Assembly: GCF_000716605.1 (NCBI RefSeq)
Contig: NZ_JNXE01000020.1
Location: forward strand, 1-64,000
Direction of reading: 5' to 3'
Source of the DNA: Streptomyces sp. NRRL F-525
Lineage (GTDB): Bacteria > Actinomycetota > Actinomycetes > Streptomycetales > Streptomycetaceae
Length of the DNA stretch: 64,000 nt
Shown: in pieces, positions 51,966 through 60,135 of the stretch
Position numbering within the stretch: position 1 is the stretch's first letter
Layout: the number at the start of each line of letters is the position of its first letter
Notes under the pieces: generated by a model
Database searches by the model: none
What the model was told of the DNA's origin: nothing
Seen by the model: only the letters and a program-made list of their open reading frames with translations
Program-made: the position numbers and the translations under genes

Positions 51966-53457
51966 GCGCCTGCGCGCCCTCGCCGGCGCACATGGCCGCG
52001 AGCACCAGCAGTGCCATGCCGACCGGCCAGGCGCCGTAGCGGACGTACGGCGTGATGCCGTGGGCGAGCGGGACGTCGTAGACCTGGGTGGTGCTCTTGT
52101 TCGTGCCCAGCCAGGAGCCGATGCGCTGGCCGCTGGGGCCGTAGACGGCGGAGACGCCGGTCAGGGTGGCGTGGACGACCGGGCGGCCGGTCTCGGCGGC
52201 GCGCAGGGCGGCGAGGGTGGCGTGCTGTTCGGGGGCCCAACTGCTCTGGAACGACGAGGTCGAGGACTGGGCGAGCAGGACGTCGGCGCCGTCCTGGGCG
52301 AGATGGCGGCTCATGTCGGGGAACGCGGTCTCGAAGCAGATCAGCGGGCCGACGCGCAGTCCGTGTCCCACGTTCATCACGACCTGCTCGGTGCCGTGCC
52401 TGCGGTCCACGCCCGCCGCCTTGCCGACGGAGGTGGCCCAGCCGAGCAGCGAGCGGAACGGGATGTACTCGCCGAAGGGGACGAGCCGCATCTTGTCGTA
52501 GCGGTCGCCGGTGAGACCCTTCGGGCCGACCAGGATCGAGCTCTTGTAGATGCCGGGCTTGTCGGAGCGCTGGGCGTCCACGTTGACCAGGATGTCGGCG
52601 CCGGTCTCCTTGGAGAGGGCGGCGATACGGCGCGCGAGATCGGGCCGCTTGCCGAGGTCGAAGCCGACACTGCTCTCGCCCCAGGCGATCAAGTCGACGT
52701 TCTGACCGGCCAGTTGGCGGGTCAGCTGCTCCTCGCGGTCGAAGCGCCGGACGTCGCTGTCCTCGCCGGTGACGATCCCGGGCTGTACGACGGCGATCCG
52801 CACATGGCCGTCGACGTCGGGGCGCGGCGACCACACCCAGGCGGCGGAGGTCGCGGCGGCGGTGGCCAGGAGCCCGGCGACGGCGGGCACCCGGACCTCG
52901 CGGACCGCGACCAGCACGGCGACCGCGACGTTCACGGCCACCACCAGGAAGCTCAGCAGCCACACCCCGCCGACGGACGCGAGTCGCAACGCCGGTTCGA
53001 CCTGCCACTGGGTGGAGCCGAGCAGGCCCCAGGGGCCGCCCAACCCCTGCCAGGACCGGACGAGTTCGACCATCAGCCAGCCCGAGGGCAGCACGAGCAG
53101 CGCGGCACCGCCCCGCCGGGGAGACGGCACGCCCCCGAGGAAGCGGCGCACCAGCCAGCCCCACGGCGCCCACAGCACGCCCAGCAGCCCCGCGATGACC
53201 ACGATGAACACGCTCAGGCTCGGCACCAGCCAGCTGTGCACGGCCAGCATGAACCCGAGCCCCCCGAACCATCCGTCGTAGACCGCCCGCCGCCCGGTCG
53301 GCGCCGAGCGCGTCAGCAGGATCCAGGGGACGAGCGCGACGTAGGCGAACCACCACAGGGACGGCGCCGGGAACGCGAACACGGGCAGGGTGCCCGCGAG
53401 CGCGGCGAGCAGGGAGCGCCGCCAGGGGGAGACGAGCCAGTCGCCGAATTTCCTCAT
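51883..53457 (-). CDS. lnt: Apolipoprotein N-acyltransferase
   Basis: 524 residues. Six N-terminal membrane segments (~1-210) precede a nitrilase-like domain with the catalytic triad Glu (WGESS), Lys (YDKMRLVPFGEY) and Cys (ICFETAF). It adds the third acyl chain to lipoproteins; several lipoproteins are encoded in this window. Size agrees with E. coli Lnt (512). It ends with a last membrane segment (GAWPVGMALLVLAAM) and a basic tail that is longer than usual. Its 3' end overlaps the Gfo gene by 83 bases. Confidence 0.92.
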   Translation of the reverse strand: MRKFGDWLVSPWRRSLLAALAGTLPVFAFPAPSLWWFAYVALVPWILLTRSAPTGRRAVYDGWFGGLGFMLAVHSWLVPSLSVFIVVIAGLLGVLWAPWGWLVRRFLGGVPSPRRGGAALLVLPSGWLMVELVRSWQGLGGPWGLLGSTQWQVEPALRLASVGGVWLLSFLVVAVNVAVAVLVAVREVRVPAVAGLLATAAATSAAWVWSPRPDVDGHVRIAVVQPGIVTGEDSDVRRFDREEQLTRQLAGQNVDLIAWGESSVGFDLGKRPDLARRIAALSKETGADILVNVDAQRSDKPGIYKSSILVGPKGLTGDRYDKMRLVPFGEYIPFRSLLGWATSVGKAAGVDRRHGTEQVVMNVGHGLRVGPLICFETAFPDMSRHLAQDGADVLLAQSSTSSFQSSWAPEQHATLAALRAAETGRPVVHATLTGVSAVYGPSGQRIGSWLGTNKSTTQVYDVPLAHGITPYVRYGAWPVGMALLVLAAMCAGEGAQALRLRRTGPRPLVPPARTVHESPARPGR

Positions 53458-53537
53458 GCGAACCCCCTACCCGCTGGTGGCTCCGGTGTGCGTGCCGCGG
53501 CCGATCATCCCGGACGGCGGACGCCGAACCGGTCGTA

Positions 53538-54038
53538 TCAGTGGACCACGGCTTCCGGGCGCCGCTCGGGAAGGCGCCGCCACTTCTCCTCCACGACGAC
53601 CTCGGTCAGCCGCCAGCCGTCGTCCGTCCGCAGCAGCCCGAACGCGTACCGCCCGCCGCACACGAAGTCGGGAGCGGTGAGGCGGTCGCCCTCATCGCTC
53701 TCCCCGTCCTTGGCGAAGCGCATCGGATTGACGTAGTCGGCCTGGACGCGGGCGGTGTCGTCGGTGTGCTGGTCCAGTGCACCGAAGCGGATCCGCCGGT
53801 TCACGATCAGATGCTGCCGCATCGAGAACAACTGCAGGCTCTCCGCGAGCCATCCGGCGACCTGTTCCGCGTTCCCCTCGATCCCTCCGGCGGACCGGTA
53901 GTCGGCACGCCCGTCCGGGGCGAACAGTTTCCGGTACGCCTCCCAGTCGCCGTCGTCCACCGCCACCGCGTATTCGGTGACCACTTCGTCCACGGCCAGC
54001 CGGTCCATCACAATCGCCAGTTCCACACGCTGCGTCAT
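53538..54038 (-). CDS. NTF2-like / SnoaL-type small protein
   Basis: 166 residues with the alpha+beta cone pattern of NTF2-like proteins: DRLAVDEVVTEYAVAVDDGDWEAYRKLFAPDG at the start, and QHLIVNRRIRFG and RYAFGLLRTDDGWRLTEVVVEEKW later. Such proteins are often small hydratases, isomerases or ring-hydroxylase beta-like subunits, and this one has no assigned role. I take the ATG at 54038; the frame remains open upstream but has no further domain sense, and an ATG at 54008 is also possible. Divergent from the SDR at 54174. Confidence 0.82.
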   Translation of the reverse strand: MTQRVELAIVMDRLAVDEVVTEYAVAVDDGDWEAYRKLFAPDGRADYRSAGGIEGNAEQVAGWLAESLQLFSMRQHLIVNRRIRFGALDQHTDDTARVQADYVNPMRFAKDGESDEGDRLTAPDFVCGGRYAFGLLRTDDGWRLTEVVVEEKWRRLPERRPEAVVH

Positions 54039-54173
54039 CGGCTCAGTGTTGGCTACGGAGCGTGTCGCGCCAAGGGGGACGCGGATACGAGGTGGGGAAC
54101 ATTCGGTGGTGTTCGACGGTTCTCCGCCGATCTTCATCCCGATCTTCTTCTGTTTCCGTCGCGAGGAGCACTC

Positions 54174-54824
54174 ATGAAACGTCTTGTCACGGTCGTCACC
54201 GGGGGCAGCCGGGGGATCGGCGCCGCGACCTGCCGACGGCTCGCGGAGGACGGGCACGACGTGGTGGTGGGCTACGGAGGGGACGTGGACGCGGCCGAGG
54301 CCGAGGAAGTCGCGGAGGGGGTACGGCGTTCCGGCGCCCGTGCGGTCCGCGTACAGGCGGACACGTCCGTGGAGGCCGACGTCGAGCGGCTCTTCACCTT
54401 GGCCGCGAAGGAACTCGGGCCGGTCACCGGGCTGGTGAACAACGCCGGGGTGACCGTGTCCTCCGCCCGCCTCGCCGACACCGACCCCGCTGACCTGCGC
54501 CGGGCCGTCGAGGTCAACCTCCTTGGGACGCTGCTGTGTTCACGCCGGGCGGCGCGGGTGATGACGGCACGGGGGAATGGCGTGATCGTGAACGTGATGC
54601 CGTGCACCGCCGACCCCGGCGACGTCGTCCATCACGTTGTGACGAAGGCCGCCGTCGACGCCCTCACCCAGAGCCTCGCCGGGGAACTCGGCCCCGACGG
54701 CATCCGCGTCAACGCGGTCGAACCCGGAAACACCGAGGAAGTCGCCGCCGCGATCGCCTGGTTGATGTCACCGGACGCGTCGTACGCGACGGGGACGGTG
54801 ATACGGATGACGGGCGGGCGGTGA
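54174..54824 (+). CDS. Degenerate SDR family protein
   Basis: 216 residues. The cofactor-binding part is normal (TVVTGGSRGIGAATCRRL, NNAGV, NLLGT). The catalytic stretch, however, reads VNVMPCTADPGDVVHHVVTKAAVD: the usual Ser-Ser is replaced by Pro/Cys, and the Tyr of the Tyr-x3-Lys motif by His, while Lys is kept. It is therefore unlikely to be a normal dehydrogenase. It may be an NAD(P)-binding structural or regulatory protein. GAGGAGC precedes the ATG. The closing GTVIRMTGGR is typical of SDR ends. Confidence 0.78.
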   Translation: MKRLVTVVTGGSRGIGAATCRRLAEDGHDVVVGYGGDVDAAEAEEVAEGVRRSGARAVRVQADTSVEADVERLFTLAAKELGPVTGLVNNAGVTVSSARLADTDPADLRRAVEVNLLGTLLCSRRAARVMTARGNGVIVNVMPCTADPGDVVHHVVTKAAVDALTQSLAGELGPDGIRVNAVEPGNTEEVAAAIAWLMSPDASYATGTVIRMTGGR

Positions 54825-54828
54825 GGCC

Positions 54829-55398
54829 CTACGCCCCGGCCCGCAGCCGCTCGAACGCCGTAGGCCTCGGCCTCCCCGGCAGGAAGTCCCGGATACGGCG
54901 GGCGCATTCGGCCGCGTCCAGGCGGCCGGTGTCGCACTCGAGGTCGTAGACGCCGTGCGCGTGGACCTGGGCGAGCTGGCGGGCGGCGAGCCCGGGCGGG
55001 CGGTCGGCGCGGGCGCGCTCGCGGCGCTCCAGCTCCTCCGGGGGACAGCGCACGCCGACGAGGACCACGTGCTCGGGGACGAACAGCGAGAGGCAGTCCC
55101 GCAGCCGCCACTCGGCGCTCAACACATGGTCCATGACGACGTTGTTGCCGGCGGCGGCCATCCCCGCGACGGCGCGGTGATAGCCCCGCCAGGTGCGGTG
55201 CAGCATGGTGTCGAGCTGGTCGGGTGCGATCGGCACCGGCGCGCGCATCGCGTGGAACGCGTCGACCGGCAGATGGAAGTACGGCTCGTCCAGGATCGGC
55301 AGCAGCTCGGCCGCGATGCTCGACTTGCCCGAACTGGACGTGCCGTTCAGGAAGATGACGAGGCCCTGGCGCGGCGGCACGCTGCTGAGCTGCTCCAC
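54829..55398 (-). CDS. Chloramphenicol phosphotransferase-like (CPT) kinase
   Basis: 189 residues from a GTG. P-loop FLNGTSSSGKSSIAAEL, the mid-domain DAFHAM and VVMDHVLS, and the C-terminal HGVYDLECDTGRLDAAECARRI match the CPT-like nucleoside-kinase fold. CPT proteins phosphorylate a small molecule and can give chloramphenicol resistance in its producer, but many relatives have other roles. No chloramphenicol genes are present. Its GTG directly follows the stop of a 59-codon gene, so the two are translated together. Confidence 0.87.
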   Translation of the reverse strand: MEQLSSVPPRQGLVIFLNGTSSSGKSSIAAELLPILDEPYFHLPVDAFHAMRAPVPIAPDQLDTMLHRTWRGYHRAVAGMAAAGNNVVMDHVLSAEWRLRDCLSLFVPEHVVLVGVRCPPEELERRERARADRPPGLAARQLAQVHAHGVYDLECDTGRLDAAECARRIRDFLPGRPRPTAFERLRAGA

Positions 55399-55578
55399 TC
55401 AGGCCGCCGCGATGACCTCGTCGCGGATCGCCGCGGCCCACTCGACCACCAACAGCTCGTATTCCTCCCGCTCCTGGGTCGAGAGCGAGCCGCCCGCACG
55501 CAGCCAGAGTGCCCGGATCTGCTCGTTCACCTCGGAAGCAGACCGCACGGAACCAGGGGCCACGGAATCGGGGGACAT
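55399..55578 (-). CDS. 59-residue hypothetical protein coupled to the CPT-like kinase
   Basis: A small gene below common ORF cut-offs. It starts at ATG 55578, and its TGA touches the GTG of the kinase gene. The product is charged and helical (SASEVNEQIRALWLRAGGSL, REEYELLVVEWAAAIRDEV). Codon use is normal with G/C at nearly every third position. I do not know the family. The zero-gap junction suggests an accessory or antitoxin-like partner of the kinase. Confidence 0.65.
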   Translation of the reverse strand: MSPDSVAPGSVRSASEVNEQIRALWLRAGGSLSTQEREEYELLVVEWAAAIRDEVIAAA

Positions 55579-55835
55579 GCGAACAGCCTAGGGGCAAGGA
55601 CTGACACTGCGCTACCGGACGGCTACTCAGACCGTATGGGGTTGGTCACGGGCGAGTTGACCGGAGAGCCCAACGCGGCCCGGACGATCGGTCGGGGTGG
55701 ATCGCCGAAGCCGGTCGCCGTCCGGTGGGTCCCGGTCCGGGGACGCGCCGGGCGAGGTGAGGGCCGAAGTGCGGCAGCGGTCGAGGTGGTCGGGCGTCAC
55801 GCGGGCGAACTGCTGTGTCGGCGCCATGAGTTGGT

Positions 55836-56228
55836 TCACCCCCGCCGCTCGGCCCACACCCGCGACCACTCCAGCAACGGCCCCATCGCGATCACGAGTT
55901 CCGTGCCGAGCGCGGTCAACTGCCAAGCCCCGTCCGGCGTCTGCCCCGCAATGTCCGCCTCACGCAGCTCCGCCAGCCGCGTGGACAGGACGCTGGAGGA
56001 CATGTCGTCGCAGCGGCGTTGCAGGTCGCGGAAGCCGATCGGGGTGTCGTGCCGGTGGAGTTCCCAGATCACGCGGAGTGTCCAGCGTCGCCCGAGGAGG
56101 TCGAGCGCAGCCATGACCGGACGGCCGGTGGTCGATCCGCGCACGGGGCGACCGGGGACGGGGGTCGGTTCCAACTGGGCCTCCTCGCCCGGCTCATGGT
56201 GATCGCCGGGTACGAACTCCTGACTCAC
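55836..56228 (-). CDS. HxlR family transcriptional regulator
   Basis: 130 residues. HxlR winged helix at ~38-105: LDLLGRRWTLRVIWELHR, GFRDLQRRCDDMSSSVLSTRLAELREADIAG, WQLTALGTELV. The GTG start at 56228 is at the edge of a 33-bp palindrome, so translation may begin further inside (a Met lies 38 codons on). It probably controls itself and the divergent carboxymuconolactone-decarboxylase-like gene. Inducer unknown. The 257-base gap downstream to the small gene holds no supported gene. Confidence 0.87.
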   Translation of the reverse strand: MSQEFVPGDHHEPGEEAQLEPTPVPGRPVRGSTTGRPVMAALDLLGRRWTLRVIWELHRHDTPIGFRDLQRRCDDMSSSVLSTRLAELREADIAGQTPDGAWQLTALGTELVIAMGPLLEWSRVWAERRG

Positions 56229-56259
56229 TCTTGCGCTTCGATTTCAGAAGCGCAAGAGT
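56227..56259. promoter_or_regulatory. 33-bp perfect inverted repeat, HxlR operator candidate
   Basis: ACTCTTGCGCTTC (56227-56239) and GAAGCGCAAGAGT (56247-56259) are exact inverse copies around a 7-base centre. It fills the gap between the divergent HxlR and CMD-like genes, 8 bases before the latter's ATG. A dimeric repressor site is the best reading. A hairpin in the CMD-like leader is also possible. Confidence 0.8.
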
Positions 56260-56267
56260 CGGTGGAC

Positions 56268-56840
56268 ATGAACCCGGACATGAAACAGCGCATCGAAGGT
56301 GTCACCCGGCCATACGCCCCCGACACCGACCGCGCCCTGCACCGCTGGATGCCACCCGGCGTCACCCGTGAACCCCTGATGCTCTTCAAGGTCCTCGAAC
56401 GTCATCCCGAACTCGCCTCCCGCATGCGGGCGTTGGGCTCCGGCCTCCTTGTCCACGGCCTCCTGAGCACCGCCGACCGCGAACTCGTCATCGCCCGCGT
56501 CTGCGCGCGCTCCGGCTGCGCCTACGAGTGGGGCGTCCATACGGCGACGTACGCCGAAGCCGCCCAACTCGCCCCGCGCCAGATCACCTTGACCGCGACC
56601 GGCACCCCGGATGACCCGGCCTGGTCGCCCCGGCAGTCCGCGCTGCTCCGAGCCGTCGACGAACTCCATGCCGACGCCCGGCTGAGCGAGCCCGTCTGGT
56701 CCGGCCTGCGGGAGCACCTCGACGAGCCCGATGCGATCGAGTTCCTCGTGCTCGCCGGGTGGTACCGCACCATCGCCTACGTTGCCAACGGCGTCGGGAT
56801 CGAGCCCGAGCCCTGGGCCCTTGCTCTGCCCGGGAGTTGA
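56268..56840 (+). CDS. Carboxymuconolactone decarboxylase family protein
   Basis: 190 residues. The CMD/AhpD core reads LVIARVCARSGCAYEWGVHTATYAEA: a single Cys followed by Tyr-Glu-Trp and His. This is the non-redox variant, as the second Cys of AhpD is missing. It may be a gamma-carboxymuconolactone decarboxylase-like or unknown enzyme. It is divergent from an HxlR regulator with a shared palindrome and converges on uppP with one base between stops. Start taken at ATG 56268. Confidence 0.85.
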   Translation: MNPDMKQRIEGVTRPYAPDTDRALHRWMPPGVTREPLMLFKVLERHPELASRMRALGSGLLVHGLLSTADRELVIARVCARSGCAYEWGVHTATYAEAAQLAPRQITLTATGTPDDPAWSPRQSALLRAVDELHADARLSEPVWSGLREHLDEPDAIEFLVLAGWYRTIAYVANGVGIEPEPWALALPGS

Positions 56841-56841
56841 C

Positions 56842-57717
56842 TCAGCCCGCCGACTCCGCCGCGTGCGGGCTCAGCGCGCCCGCCGTCACCAGCGCGATGA
56901 TGACGATGCCGAGGGCGACGCGGTAGTAGACGAACGGCATGAAGCTCTTGTGGGAGATGAACTTCATGAACCACGCAATTACGGCATATCCGACGACGAA
57001 CGCGATCGCCGTCGCGAACATCGTCGGCCCCCACGCGACATGCCCTTCCTCCGCCGCGTCCTTCAACTCGAAGGCGCCCGAGGCCAGTACGGCCGGCATG
57101 GCGAGGAGGAAGGAGTAACGGGCCGCCGCCTCACGGGTGTAGCCCATGAAGAGGCCGCCGCTGATGGTCGCGCCCGAGCGGGAGACGCCGGGGACCAGCG
57201 CCATCGCCTGGCAGAGGCCGTAGAGGAGGCCGTCCTTGGTGTTGAGGTCCAGCAGGGTCTTGCGCTGCTTGGGGGCGCGGTGCCGACCGCCGTTCTCGTC
57301 TCGGGCCGCGAGGCGGTCGGCGATGCCGATGACGATGCCCATCACGATCAGCATGGTGGCGGTGACGCGCAGGTCGCGGAACGGGCCCTCGATCTGGTCC
57401 TTGAGGGTCACACCGAGCACGCCGATCGGGATGGAGCCGACGATCACCAGCCAGCCCATCTGGGCGTCGTGGTCGCGCCGCATCTCCTTGTTGGTGAGCG
57501 ACCGGAACCACGCGGCGAGAATCCGCCCGACATCCTGGCGGAAATAGATCAGCACCGCCGCCTCCGTGCCGAGCTGGGTGATCGCCGTGAAGGCCGCGCC
57601 CGGGTCCTCCCAGCCCGAGAAGGCCGCCGTGAGCCGCAGATGCGCGCTGGAGGAGACGGGGAGGAACTCGGTCAGCCCCTGGACGAGTCCGAGGATGAGG
57701 GATTCAAACCAAGACAT
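56842..57717 (-). CDS. uppP: Undecaprenyl-diphosphatase
   Basis: 291 residues with about eight membrane segments. Catalytic signatures EFLPVSSSAHL and PGVSRSGATI (Ser and Arg) are both present. It removes a phosphate from undecaprenyl diphosphate to recycle the lipid carrier of cell wall synthesis, and overproduction gives bacitracin tolerance. It is slightly longer than E. coli UppP (273) through the loop DENGGRHRAPKQRKTLLD. Start ATG 57717. The stop is one base from that of the CMD-like gene. Confidence 0.95.
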   Translation of the reverse strand: MSWFESLILGLVQGLTEFLPVSSSAHLRLTAAFSGWEDPGAAFTAITQLGTEAAVLIYFRQDVGRILAAWFRSLTNKEMRRDHDAQMGWLVIVGSIPIGVLGVTLKDQIEGPFRDLRVTATMLIVMGIVIGIADRLAARDENGGRHRAPKQRKTLLDLNTKDGLLYGLCQAMALVPGVSRSGATISGGLFMGYTREAAARYSFLLAMPAVLASGAFELKDAAEEGHVAWGPTMFATAIAFVVGYAVIAWFMKFISHKSFMPFVYYRVALGIVIIALVTAGALSPHAAESAG

Positions 57718-57830
57718 GGAGTTACGGCGTCCAAGTGCTGATCGAGGAGGGGCAAAGGACACACCAAAACGCCGCGCGCGGTGAACGAGTGTGTGTGAGG
57801 GGCAGCGTAGCGTCCCCGTGTGACAGGCCG

Positions 57831-57933
57831 GACACAGGGGTTTCACGGCGGTCGCGCGGCTCCGGACGCAGAGGTTTCAGGGCCGTTGCGCGACTCCGTA
57901 CACAGAGGTTTCACGAGTGGTCCGACGACTCCG
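57831..57933. repeat. Three tandem copies of a 34-bp repeat
   Basis: GGTTTCA recurs at 57839, 57873 and 57907, exactly 34 bases apart. CTCCG recurs at 57860, 57894 and 57929. Between them a GYGCGRCTCCG-type core is kept with point changes, so the copies are degenerate. It lies in the 319-base gap between uppP and the sugar-oxidoreductase operon, just upstream of a promoter. Copy number could vary between strains. Confidence 0.8.
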
Positions 57934-57944
57934 GGTTCGCGGTG

Positions 57945-57995
57945 TTGACCAGCTGCGGGGGCGGCGCATACGTTGCAGCGGAGGAAAGCGCTTGC
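57945..57995 (+). promoter_or_regulatory. Promoter with LacI-type operator for the Gfo/PmoA/cupin operon
   Basis: TTGACC (57945-57950) and TACGTT (57969-57974) are 18 bases apart. The palindromic box GAAAGCGCTTGC (57984-57995, core AAGCGCTT) sits at the expected start point and resembles LacI-family catabolic operators (GAAAGCGCTTTC). The regulator gene is not in the window. Sugar-dependent derepression is the likely mode. Confidence 0.65.
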
Positions 57996-58036
57996 TGCAT
58001 GCGCTCGCTGTCCCCGGAGGAGTGCTGATCACGACC

Positions 58037-59212
58037 ATGTCCACACCCGCCACCAACCCCGGGGCCCGCCAGCCCTTGCCCCCGCTCACCGGCCGACGCG
58101 TCCGGGCCGCCGTGGTCGGCGCCGGTGCCATCGGCCGCGGCTCCCATTTCCCGGCGCTCGCGCGGCTCGCCGAGGAGGGTGAGACCGAGGTCGTCGCCGC
58201 CGTTGACATCGATGCCACGTCGGTCGAGTCGTTCTGCGCCGAGGCCGGGATCCCGCACGCCTACACCGACCTGGAGCAGATGCTCCGGGAACAGCGGCCC
58301 GACCTCGTCACCATCTGCACCCCGCCCACCCTGCACCGCGCGCAGACCATCGCCGCGCTGCGGGCCGGTGCCTGGGTCTGGTGCGAGAAGCCCCCGGTGC
58401 CGACGCTGGCCGACTTCGACGCCGTGGAGGACGAGGAGGGCGAGCGCGGGGGTCCGTACGCCTCGATCGTCTTTCAGCACCGGTTCGGGTCGGGCTCGCG
58501 GCATGTGCGCAAGCTGCTCGCCGAGCAGGCGATGGGACGGCCGCTCGTGGCGCACTGCCAGACCACCTGGTACCGCGACACCGCTTACTACGCCGTGCCC
58601 TGGCGCGGGCGCTGGGAGACCGAGGGCGGCGGGCCCGCGATGGGACACGGCATCCACCAGATGGATCTGCTGCTCGATCTGCTCGGGCCGTGGAGCGAGG
58701 TGAAGGCCATGGCCGGGCGGCTGGTCCACGACGTGGAGACCGAGGACGTCTCGACCGCGCTGGTCCGCTTCGAGAACGGCGCGATGGCGACCGTCGTGAA
58801 CAGCGTGCTGAGCCCCGACGAGGTCAGCCGTATCCGCATCGACTGCGAGCGCGCCACCGTCGAACTCACCCACCTGTACGGGCACAGCAACGACAACTGG
58901 CGCATCACGCCCGCCCCGGACGTGTCGGGGGACGAGGCGGCGGCCTGGCAGGACTTCGGTCCCGACGTGCCGAGTTCGCACCTGGAGCAGCTGCGTGAAC
59001 TCGTCGTGAGCATGCGCGCCGGCGAACGCCCGCGCAGCAGCGGCACGGACGGGCGGACCAGCCTGGAGCTGATCACCGCGCTCTACAAGTCGGCGTTCAC
59101 GGACACGACCGTCCGGGCCGGCGAGATCGGCCCCGGAGACCCCTATTACACGGCGCTGCACGGTGGCGCCCCCGGCTGGGCGCCCGTGGCGCGCGAGGAG
59201 GTGCCGGCGTGA
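58037..59212 (+). CDS. Gfo/Idh/MocA family oxidoreductase (sugar dehydrogenase-like)
   Basis: 391 residues. NAD-binding motif VVGAGAIGRGSHFPAL, catalytic WCEKPPVPTLADFD, and a C-terminal domain with GGGPAMGHGIHQMDLLLDLLGPW (metal or sugar-contact His). It opens a three-gene operon with a PmoA-like and a cupin gene, all overlapping by four bases. The ATG at 58037 is preceded by GGAGGA at 15 bases. A GTG at 58022 is an alternative start. Confidence 0.9.
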   Translation: MSTPATNPGARQPLPPLTGRRVRAAVVGAGAIGRGSHFPALARLAEEGETEVVAAVDIDATSVESFCAEAGIPHAYTDLEQMLREQRPDLVTICTPPTLHRAQTIAALRAGAWVWCEKPPVPTLADFDAVEDEEGERGGPYASIVFQHRFGSGSRHVRKLLAEQAMGRPLVAHCQTTWYRDTAYYAVPWRGRWETEGGGPAMGHGIHQMDLLLDLLGPWSEVKAMAGRLVHDVETEDVSTALVRFENGAMATVVNSVLSPDEVSRIRIDCERATVELTHLYGHSNDNWRITPAPDVSGDEAAAWQDFGPDVPSSHLEQLRELVVSMRAGERPRSSGTDGRTSLELITALYKSAFTDTTVRAGEIGPGDPYYTALHGGAPGWAPVAREEVPA

Positions 59213-60135
59213 CCGGCCTGCGTATCGTCCATGCCCACGGGGACCGCGTCACGGTGACCGAACCGGCCACCGGCGTCGAGCTGTTCAGCTATGTGTACCG
59301 GCCCGAGGCCGCCTGGGAGGCGCCGAAGCCGTACCTCCACCCGATCAGGACGCTGGCCGGTGACGTCGTCACGGACTACCGGCCCAACGACCACCGCTGG
59401 CACAAGGGGCTGCAGTTCACCGCCTCGCATCTGTCGGGCCAGAACCTGTGGGGCGGCAACACATACGTTCACGGCGAGGGGTATCTCCAACTCCCGGAGC
59501 GGGTCGGGTCGATGGCCCATGTCGGCTTCGACGAGATCGACGCCGACACCGACCGTCTCGTCATCGCCGAACGGCTCACCTGGCACCCGTACAGCGGTGA
59601 ACTCTGGGCCGACGAGCAGCGCCGGATCGAGGTGCACGACGTCGACACGGAGTCGGGTTCGTGGGCGCTGACCTGGACGAGCGCCGTGACCAACCGCCGT
59701 GACGAGCCCCTGCGGTTCGGCAGCCCGACCACCCACGGGCGCGAGGCGGCCGGCTACACGGGCCTCTTCTGGCGCGGCCCGCGCGCCTTCCGCGACGGCC
59801 GGATCATCGGCCCCGACGGCGAGGGCCCCGACCTGATGGGCTCCCAGGGCCCCTGGCTCGCCGTCTCCGGCGAGCACGACGGCACCGACGGGCACGGGAC
59901 CGTCGTCTTCGCGCACGCCCCGGAGAACGACGAGTCCGGCGCCCAGGGCACCCACCCCGCCCACTGGTTCGTCCGCAACGAGCCGTTCGCGGGGATCGCC
60001 CCCTCCTTCGCCTTCTACGACGAGCTGGAGCTCGCCCCCGGGGACACCCTCACCCGGCGCTACCGGGTGGTCGTGGCCGACGGAGCGTGGGAGCGGGAGG
60101 AGATCGCCAAGTACCTGGAGGCGCGCCCGTGGTGA
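59209..60135 (+). CDS. PmoA-like family protein (DUF6807)
   Basis: 308 residues from a GTG overlapping the Gfo stop. I recognise the DUF6807 or PmoA-like family, with YRPNDHRWHKGLQFTASHLSG (metal-type His), VTDYRP and HPAHWFVRNEPFAG. Members usually lie in carbohydrate-utilisation operons beside Gfo/Idh/MocA oxidoreductases, but the reaction is not known to me. The all-beta pattern would fit a sugar-lactone or sugar-binding fold. Its stop overlaps the cupin start. Confidence 0.83.
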   Translation: MTGLRIVHAHGDRVTVTEPATGVELFSYVYRPEAAWEAPKPYLHPIRTLAGDVVTDYRPNDHRWHKGLQFTASHLSGQNLWGGNTYVHGEGYLQLPERVGSMAHVGFDEIDADTDRLVIAERLTWHPYSGELWADEQRRIEVHDVDTESGSWALTWTSAVTNRRDEPLRFGSPTTHGREAAGYTGLFWRGPRAFRDGRIIGPDGEGPDLMGSQGPWLAVSGEHDGTDGHGTVVFAHAPENDESGAQGTHPAHWFVRNEPFAGIAPSFAFYDELELAPGDTLTRRYRVVVADGAWEREEIAKYLEARPW

